The translations under genes and the position numbers were made by a program. Of a stretch of 64,000 bases of DNA, positions 55,801-64,000 are shown one piece after another; position 1 is the stretch's first letter; every line of letters starts with the position of its first letter. The stretch comes from Chionis minor (lineage: Eukaryota > Chordata > Aves > Charadriiformes > Chionididae). The stretch is from assembly GCA_013398295.1 (NCBI GenBank), contig VZSF01008733.1:124001-188000 (forward strand), given 5' to 3'. The notes under the pieces were generated by a model, which made no database searches, had not been told where the DNA came from, and saw only the letters and a list, made by a program, of their open reading frames with translations.

Positions 55801-58800
55801 GTGTTCTCACTGCAGCAGGGTTCAGCTTTATTTTTGATGTTGACTTATTTTTTCCTCCCCCTTTTCCTCTTATTCCAGTGCTTACTCTTCTGCTATTGTA
55901 ATCATACTGCTAAAATAAGCGCACTTTCTTCTTGGGGATGAAAGCCTCGGTTCCAAGATGTGCCACCGTGTTCCAGTGCTGTGGTTTATGCCAAGGCTAG
56001 TGGGGAGGAGAAGCCAGGTCTAGAGGACCTCAAGGGAAGGGAGTGTGCTTTCCTGCAGTACACATGCAAAGACAGGATGTTTCTATGTTTAGCTTCGGTT
56101 CCTCTTGGCAATAAAACATTTTCCATAAAATATCTTCCATGAACTCCAGGTGGGTCTTTGAAATCCCATCCAGAATACTATGATTCCAACAAAAGGCACA
56201 GTGAAAAATCAAGATACTCTGTAGCACATTGGGAACATATGATGTAATTGCTTTGGGTAGTAAGAGGCAACCCTGCAATTAACAAGTCAGTAAAATGATA
56301 ACCTGTAAAATAGTAATGCTGTCACCCATTATTAAGTCCCTGAGTATTTTATATCATCAGTCTATGGTGCCTACTTTCCAAAAAGGATAATTGGTGGTGG
56401 TAGAGGTCTGGAAAGGTTTAGAAAATGTTTGAGGCTAATTCAGGAAAATGTATTGTAGTAAAACTCATGCTTAGTTTGCTTATATGGAAGATGACTAATA
56501 TGCTATAGGAGTCTACAAAGCACTGAATCTACTGCTAGATGGCTCTCTAACCTAAGAGAAAACTCTGCTACACAGTGGTTGGCACCTGAAGTGAGACAAA
56601 GTCTGACTGAAAATTGAGTTCCAGCTCCCAACAGTGAGGATAATTGGTTAATGGGATGACTAATTGCAGGGAGGACATGAGGACTCTGTGACTTAAATCT
56701 TGATTAAAAACCTGGTCCTCATTCTCAAAACCTTTTATATTTCAAAGATGGGTTCTGGGCTTGATGCAGGAATTTCAACAGAAGTTTTAGGTCTGCTTTG
56801 TAGAGGGCAAACTTCAGTCCCTGAAATAAAGTGATTATAGGAGAACAACACTGGTAAGAAATAAGGTTGTGTAGACCACTTAGTAGGAATATGGGATTCT
56901 GTAATGAATCACAGATGAGGCTGAGACTGGATAAATGAGATTTGCACAGTGACACCAGTCACTAGAAAACATGCACACATGGGTGTTCACTGGAAACCAG
57001 TAACACAGAGGAGGCAGTGCAAGACTTGTGCTGTGCCTTATTGGTTTTACACTAGCAAACACTTGCTCTGAGAGGACAACCTAAGATCCCCAGCATAGGT
57101 TACAGGCTGTGCTGCCTATGTCTCTGGTCTTTCATGAAACGTGAAGCACTAAAAGGAGCTGCTTTGATCTGTGGTCCTAACTCACAGCTTGGTACTATTC
57201 TCTCTCCATTGTGGTGGCAAGTATTATTTTGTGAGCTCGCTGGTTTGGATACCTGCCTATGATAGAACACTTATATTTTTCTCTGCACCTTGAGGGCTGT
57301 GTTGATGTTCAGTCCCATATGAATGTAGTCAGTGGTCTGTTTTCTTCCACAATTCCTTCCTTTTTGGAGTTCAGAGCCCCTTGCTTGCCTCAGGTGCATA
57401 TTTGTAGCCCAGAAAGGCTGTATTGACTTGCAGATAATGGTGGGATTTACTGACAAGTCTTTGTTGTATAGCTGTTTCCCTCAGATTAGAAATGGAGGAA
57501 ATGTTTCTCGTGCAGAGCTGTTGTGACTGGAAAAATCAGCTGGAGCAAGAGGCAACCATCTCGTCTATGCCACTTTGAGATAGATCTTCTGAGGTTCCAT
57601 GAAAAACTGACTTCTCAGCTGTGCTGATGGCGCTTCAGAGCATCTCTTCTTTGCCTGCAGAACAGGGGGTCAGTCTGGTTTTCTTAGTGAGACTTACTCT
57701 GTCTCTCCAGCCCATGTTTGTTATGCTCTCTGTGGCTAACACTGACAACTTTTGAAGGGAAATTTGGGGTCTGTGAATGTATCCATGTGGGATGTTTCTC
57801 TGAAGAACACCAGGTTCAGAAAAGAATGGAAGGGGTGACTTTGAAAGGTGCAAATGCTATTTTCAGTTAACTTGTAATTGCATGGTCCTTCCACTGACTA
57901 GAGCCCTACAATTGCAGGAGAGCTCTGTTCTCCAGACATAAACAAGAAACATAATACCAATGCGTACTTCCAGGCTTCTTTAAAATTCATACTCACAAAA
58001 CAGGCTTTGAGATATGTAATTTGCAGGTGTACTACCTTGATTGCCCTTTGTGTGATTTTCAGAAACCTTAGCAGCTTCTGCAGCTGTTGATGGCCAGAGG
58101 AGCACAGCTGTTACTGTTCCTTGAGAGACATAGCAAAGAGATGCAGCTGTCTGCTGAAGTTGCTCTGAAGACTAGCTGGAGTCTTTGGAGAAACTGAGAT
58201 TCCCTGGCCCTCCAGTTAAGGAGAAGTGAGCACAAAAGGCCTGTTGTGATGCAGTAACCACTACGTCAAAAGGATTTTCTTGTTACTGCTGTGTCCTGCA
58301 GGATAACAGATACAACAACCAGACACCTTAGATGGAAACTTTACTGCTTCCTCCTGCTGATGGTTCAAAATTTACCTCAATGATGTTTCCAAGCCTCTGT
58401 AGCTTCTAGATGTTGTAAGCCTTATCTATTTGCTCACAGGAACACTCAATGGGTTTTCATATTTAAATCTCACACACATACACTCTCCATTGATTTTATG
58501 AACAAGCCCAGCTTCTGAACCATTTGTGGGCTTCATACATCTGCAAAAACATCTCATTGCAGAGACTCTGCTCACTCCATGATATGAATAATGCAGAAGA
58601 ATTGCTCTGTTGAAGCTGGCTTCATTGTCAGTTTAAGCTGAACATGAATAATTGAACACATTTTCTTTTCAGGACAAGAACAGCTGCCATCTAAGCTGTT
58701 TGACCCCATTTGCCTTCTCACATTTCTCCTTAAACTTGCTAAACCCCCTGTTTTTAGCCATGCCATATAGGAATGCATCAAATTCATTTAGGGTTTTTCA

Positions 58801-59560
58801 CTTGCTTGAGGTTGTGTCACAAATAATCTGCTATGCTCATTAAGCAGGTCTAAATGAGGGCTAGTCACAATTATTGTGTGTAGACCATTTGTCTCCAGCT
58901 TTAACTCTTCGGTTGCTGGTCCCCTGCAGGACTCTACTAGGACATCAACGGCAGGGTGCTGGGCAGCTTGTAAGTGCCTTCACAAAGCTAAACCTTCAGC
59001 AGTGAGGAATATCATTAAGACATGTCAAGAGATTAAATATTTAAACAGTTGGTGTGGAAACTATGGAATTAATAGCCTGTCAGTTAAGCCTTCAAAGTTA
59101 TAACTGACTTCCCCATGGAGCTTGGGCACCATTAGTCCCATTAGATGAGGGAAGAAAACCTGTGATTTTGATTTCCTGTGTATTTTTTTTTAAACGGAAC
59201 ATGTCGTTTTGAAATCATAGGAACTGGCCTGCCAAACTGAACTTGTCTGTTCATTCAGAAATACAGTGTTTACAAATACTCTTAAATGAAATTGTTTATG
59301 CAGGGAGAGCATGTGTAGCAGATATTCTAATTAGATGTGAAGTCCATGATGGGGAAACCTGAAGGGAGGAGGAATTGTTTTTCTAAAGTCCGATATGGGA
59401 GTATGGGCAATCGTGAAAAGCACATGTAAAATGTTCATTCCAAGAACAGTGCAAGATCATTTAGAGTAACTGTATAATAAAACTTCACTTCTTCAAAATG
59501 CTTTACTTGTAATTGCCCAATTATATTCCTTTTGATATAATCATTTCATCTATGTACTTG

Positions 59561-59582
59561 CACTTGTAATGTATTACAAGTG
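59561..59582. promoter_or_regulatory. 22-bp palindrome with TAAT-GT-ATTA core
   Basis: CACTTGTAAT (59561-59570), GT, then ATTACAAGTG (59573-59582) is a perfect inverted repeat with a two-base centre. TAATNNATTA is the P2-type dimer site of paired-class homeodomains, and AAGTG is the NK2-class core. Binding is inference only. Confidence 0.4.
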
Positions 59583-62500
59583 TCTGTAACCTTGGTAGTC
59601 CACTACACATTATAATGAGCATATCTTAAGTTGTGTTCATATTTCCTAGGTTTTTCCTTAGAAATCTTTTTCCTTTTTGGTTAGTAATTCCCTCTTTACA
59701 CAGCATTTCTGAAGCACATGAGCACAAATTTCCTCTTTATTTTTTAACAAGCCAGCACTGATGTTTTCTACTTTCAGCCCATTTCCCTCCATGGTAGAGG
59801 TTTTGTCCAGCAAGAAATGCACTACATTGTTAGTGAATGGGTAATTAAATTCATAAAGCAAATGCTGTTTGAATAATAAAAGTTGTACTTAATGTTAGTG
59901 ATGGAGCTGTTCTGCATGTTATATGTGCTGACTGAATTATACTCTATTTTTCACATACTTAAAGCAATGGAGCTTGATAAGCAAGTATCTATTACAGATA
60001 TTTAAGCTGTCTCTGAAAAATCATTCTCCTGAAGGGAGCAAGGGAAGCTGGCTGTGGGAAGGTCTTCATCCTCCCAGAAATACACTTTTAGAAATAAAAC
60101 ATTTCATATTTTAGATACCAGGATGAAATTGTATGGATTCTGTGGAACTGCCGGCTTATATCATAGCAGGGAGTAGACTGTTCTGTGGTGTTATTGGAAG
60201 CAGAAAAACACAGTTCTGTGCAACTGGCTGTATGGTTACTGCTGGAGGAAAGCTGTAATGTGACTCACAACCTGTGTGATCCGTGTGCCTTATGGTACTC
60301 TTTAGAATTGCAGAGTCTTTTGCCAAAACTTCCTTTCCCTGCAGCTGTAAAATTGGCTGTCACCTTTCAGCTCACAGATTGGATGTGTTTTAGTGGTGTC
60401 AGGGCTTTGACGCTGTGAAATTAGTAGTATAGCATGAGATTTCTGCTTGAAAAAAATCTGAACTGCTGAACAAATGTGCTTCAGGATAAGAACTAGGATC
60501 CAGGAGCAGGGGACCCAGGATGATCTGCGACCCAGTTGCACCAAAACAGCTGGGGATTCAACCTTCTGCATTTGATGACCTGTGTCTTGCTGGTGGCCTG
60601 GCCATGGTGAATGTGGGGACTGCTGAGTTATGTGGTCTTTACTGAGGTTGGCTACAACCATGCAGGAAAGACCCTGCATGTTATGTTTGCTTTATGCTGA
60701 GCAGGGCTCTGGTGAGAAGAGTCAAGCTCACAGCTTCATTCCCAGGAGGCTCCAAAGGACTGTGGCTCCTACCAGTAACACTTTTGAGAGGAATCTGGAA
60801 AAGGCTCACTTTCCCAGCCCTCTTGCCACAGAAAGATCTTTATTATTTTTTTTCCAATGAGGAAGCATCACACAAACCTTTAAATCTGCTTGAGGCCATA
60901 ATTAAACAGACTGGTTTAATGCCTTTTTTAAAGAAAGACGTCTGCCCAAAGCTTTCTCTGTCTTAGCCCTATCCTGACTTAGAAATTTCAGCTAGTTTCA
61001 AGCAGCCCATTTACTGAAGGCAGTAAACCAGCTGAGCAAAAAGCACTTAAGTTAGTGAGAGAAATAAAACTGAAACATGAACACTTTGTTCCTAACCTCT
61101 GATTAGTAAACAATCCCAAAGAGACCAGGACAATCTGCCCCTTCAGCAGCCACGCCAGTGAGGCAGAGAGATAAGTGTAATTCAGCTGGGCCTGTTGCAG
61201 GTCCAAAAGTGATTTGCAGCCCACACAGGCTGAGCTGTCTCTTCAGCTTCTGCTGAAAGGTTCCTCTTTGGTTTGGTTTGTTTCTTTTATTTATATAAAG
61301 TGGTAATAGGCAATGCAGAAATGTGTTTTTGCTGGCCTTCAGGAACTGCTCAAGTTGCTACTTTCTAGTCAGTAAGTTGGTGGGAAGTGAATGAAGCAGC
61401 AGAAGTCATCTCAAAAATATAAAAAAAGATGGACTCCCAAAGCACAAGAAATGCAGTAATTGCTGTGAGAAGAGTTCTTCCCATAGCTGTTTCCTTGCTC
61501 TCTCTCTTTAATATGAGGTTATGTTTTTTTGATATCTGTTTCTACTCTTCAGCTTTGGTTTGTGCTTAACAGACTAAATTCACTTTAGCTTGGGGGAAGA
61601 CACCTGAAGGCATTGCTGTTGCTGCAGGTTGGATACAGCTTGGAAGGATAAACCTCCAGTGATATTGTGAAGGTGTTCAAGTCCCTTCTAATCTTTCTGA
61701 TTGGATGAGAACAATGTTTAACAGCAAGAAAACTTCTGTATTTCTTATGGCAAGCCTTTGTTCTTCTTTTCTGTTGCATCCTTCTGGGTTGAGCTGTTCT
61801 CTAGCAGGGAGGTGGCAGCGTGCAGCGAAACACACTAACACTATGCTTGTTAGCCAAGTGAAATCTTCTGTTTGCAGCTGAGTTTATTTCTTGAAAAGAA
61901 AGTCCTATCAAGACTCGTGAATACAGTAATAGAGTACATAACTTCACAGGCCCACTCAGACACAGGGTGGGCTTTGAGAGGCAACGTAAAAAGCAAACTG
62001 GGCACTAACATGGGATATGGCGTGAACAGGCTTTCTATCTCCACAGCTGCCTTTCAAGGCGCTCTCTGGTATACTTGGAAGGGGACACAAAGTGAACAGC
62101 AAGGTCTTCAGGACTGCTGCACTGGGAGCTGCAATGAACTGCTTGGTATTATCTGCAGAGCTCGCACATACTGATCTGATATTGCTCTCCTGTGGCAGGC
62201 TCAATCTCAGGAGTGGATGATGCTGCTAATCAGCCCCTCCACCCTGATACTGCCTGGACCAGCACTTGAAGTGTGGGCACTTCTCCAGTAAGAGTTTGAC
62301 AAGAGCTCAGCTTAAACTCCTGAAGCCAGACAGAATCCTCCCATCCCTTTGTCTGAAATACTGTTCCTTACAGGCTGTCCAGCTTCACTGCTCTCAGCTC
62401 AGACTACCTGTTGAATGATTGCGGTAACTGCTGAAACCACTTTTTATTAGCCACTTTGAGCTACTCAGCTGCCTAAACAATAGTTTTGAATCTTTGATTT

Positions 62501-63436
62501 GGGGATGGGATTACCAGGGAACTGCTTTGCCTTACCCTTGCTCGCAGTAGCTGCTCTATGAGGCTGTTTTCCTTTTATCTGGACAGGCTGATCTGCAATG
62601 ATGCTCATCTTTTTGAAGGCCATGTCTCCAATGTTTCATCTCTCCTCTCCCACTCTCCGTTGCAAATTGGTGGCAATTCTGCAGACATGTCTAAATACTT
62701 GTTTTAATAAAGCACATGAGCATTGTGTGGCAAACGAGGTTTTGCTAATGAAGCTCTTCTACACAGCCCCAAGTCAGAGTCAAAGAGCTTGCCATATGCA
62801 CAATTTTTCTTAAAGTCAATGAAAGTCATCCAGAAACAGCAGAAGCAAATCAGACTGCTGAAACAAAAATAAAAGTTATCTGTTTCTTATTCATAAGGAG
62901 GGGAGTCAGAGAAATTTGGTACTGAAATTATTATTAACCTGACTGTAGTTCCTAATGACAGCTACCTCTAGCTGCAGCAAAGGTCTGTGTTTTTGTGACA
63001 TGCAGCAGATCATTCCTGTTGGCAGCAGCAAGCTCTGACTGTCATGGCATTGGTAGGAAGGAGGCAGCTCTGTGAAGTCTGCTCAGTGCTAATTTAATGA
63101 GGTGCAGCTCAGTAGTGTGGTACAGGCCTTCAATCATAGTGAAAGGCAAGGAATTCTCTGCAGGCAAGCTGGAAGAATTTGGCTCTGACAACGGCTTACT
63201 CCAGCTAGGAGATTAATTTTCTCTGATGGGTTCCATGGAGACAAATGAACCAAAATGAGTAAACATATATTGCCCATTTGGCAACACATTTATCAATAGT
63301 GGTGATTTCCATTGCAAACCCAATGAGAGAAAGGCTGGAAACCGGTCTTCTACCCTGCTCCCCTTTTCCAGTCTGACAGTACTCCGTGGTGCCAAAGTAG
63401 CTTGTCCAGGGTGCGAAGAAAGGAGTTCCCGGGTTT

Positions 63437-63502
63437 TGTGGGGTTTTTTGTTTGGGTTTTTTTTTTGATTGTTTGTTTTATTCGTTTGGTTTTTTTTTTA
63501 AA
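63437..63502. repeat. T/G-rich low-complexity tract
   Basis: Runs of T up to 10 separated by GTTTGGG, GATTG and CG. The mirror image of the A/C-rich tracts elsewhere in the window. Confidence 0.85.
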
Positions 63503-64000
63503 TCAAGTTGGGAAGAAGATCAGAATTCCTCCCGATGGTGATATTTAAAGAGTGGCTTTGGTTAAAGTGTGTAGGTTGTCTTATTTGTACCTGCTCTGTC
63601 TAGGTGCATCTGTGGAACACTAATCTTTTCTGCTCTGTCTGGTCTAGTAGCGTCCCTGGATGTAGGCATACTCTTTTCTTCCCCTTCCCAGCAAGACCTA
63701 GTTCTTCAAGTACCCTACTCCTCCCTGGCTGTCTTGGCTCTGGTGTACATGAAGTAGGCAGCAGCTCTGTGTCCATTCTGCTACCCTGGCATATTTGCTG
63801 ACCTGTCCCATCCTCGCCTGTCCTGCCAAAAGTATGCAAAATGCACTTATCCTGCAAATAGTGTTTAAAAAAATGTGGTATTGCATGACATGTGATGTTC
63901 ACCCCTGTCATCAACAGTTAAGCTTTGTATTCCTGTAGTACTAAAATATCACCCAGAACTGAAACATGCAGTCAATATGACAGGACAGCGTAAACTGAGG

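Larger units (their letters stand above)
51641..64000. other. Intergenic tract to the right edge
   Basis: Twelve kilobases with no recognised gene. It holds an A/C-rich tract (52519-52566), a possible MIR fragment (52700-52810), an AT-rich block with a palindrome (59561-59582) and a T/G-rich tract (63437-63502). The first coding exon of SYN3, the human neighbour, would begin MNFLRRRLSD and was looked for without success. Confidence 0.65.

Noticed and set aside
20601..64000. SYN3 or another synapsin exon
   Set aside because: The expected N-terminal MNFLRRRLSD and later synapsin motifs were looked for among the plus-strand frames and not found.

Overview
This window is vertebrate nuclear DNA, most likely from a bird. 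The evidence is a split gene with GT/AG introns, long AT-rich non-coding tracts, several 5'-truncated CR1 LINE retrotransposons (one running into an ATTCT-type tail), and weathered MIR-like SINEs. No prokaryotic operon, CRISPR array, phage, plasmid or intact viral gene is visible. A crocodilian or turtle source cannot be fully excluded, but the CR1 3' ends look avian.

The only recognised protein-coding gene is the 3' part of LARGE1 on the + strand (positions 2301-18824). LARGE1 is the bifunctional xylosyl-/glucuronyltransferase that builds matriglycan on alpha-dystroglycan. Four coding exons (2301-2579, 8826-8972, 14119-14314, 18627-18824) join in frame to the natural stop. They encode 272 complete codons. 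Counting back from the 756-residue human length, these are residues about 485-756, the bulk of the C-terminal GT49 glucuronyltransferase domain including its DXD motif. The first three exons and the N-terminal half of the protein lie upstream of or outside the window. Positions 1-2300 are the end of an intron. The three complete introns are 6246, 5146 and 4312 bp.

The proximal 3' UTR follows the stop codon and is CpG-rich near 18830-19120. Candidate poly(A) signals lie at 19673, 19947 and 20572; which one is used cannot be decided from sequence alone.

From about 20.6 kb to 64 kb I find no convincing gene. This tract holds an ancient antisense CR1/L3-type LINE fossil (about 21590-22010), a 1.34-kb CR1 with a decayed reverse transcriptase (31555-32899), a more degenerate CR1 (about 36550-37208), two CR1 3' ends around a 150-bp pentanucleotide microsatellite (45930-46556), and a small CR1 scrap (51562-51640). 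It also holds several MIR-like fossils, low-complexity tracts, one ambiguous base beside a poly(A) run (29306), and a 22-bp palindrome with homeodomain-type half-sites (59561-59582). In human the neighbour on this side of LARGE1 is SYN3; no SYN3 coding sequence is seen here.

I did not find a new biological system. The points most worth a second look are the CR1-seeded microsatellite, the repeat pair flanking the last LARGE1 exon, the CpG/ETS-motif cluster in the 3' UTR, the antisense LINE fossil and the apparent assembly microgap.
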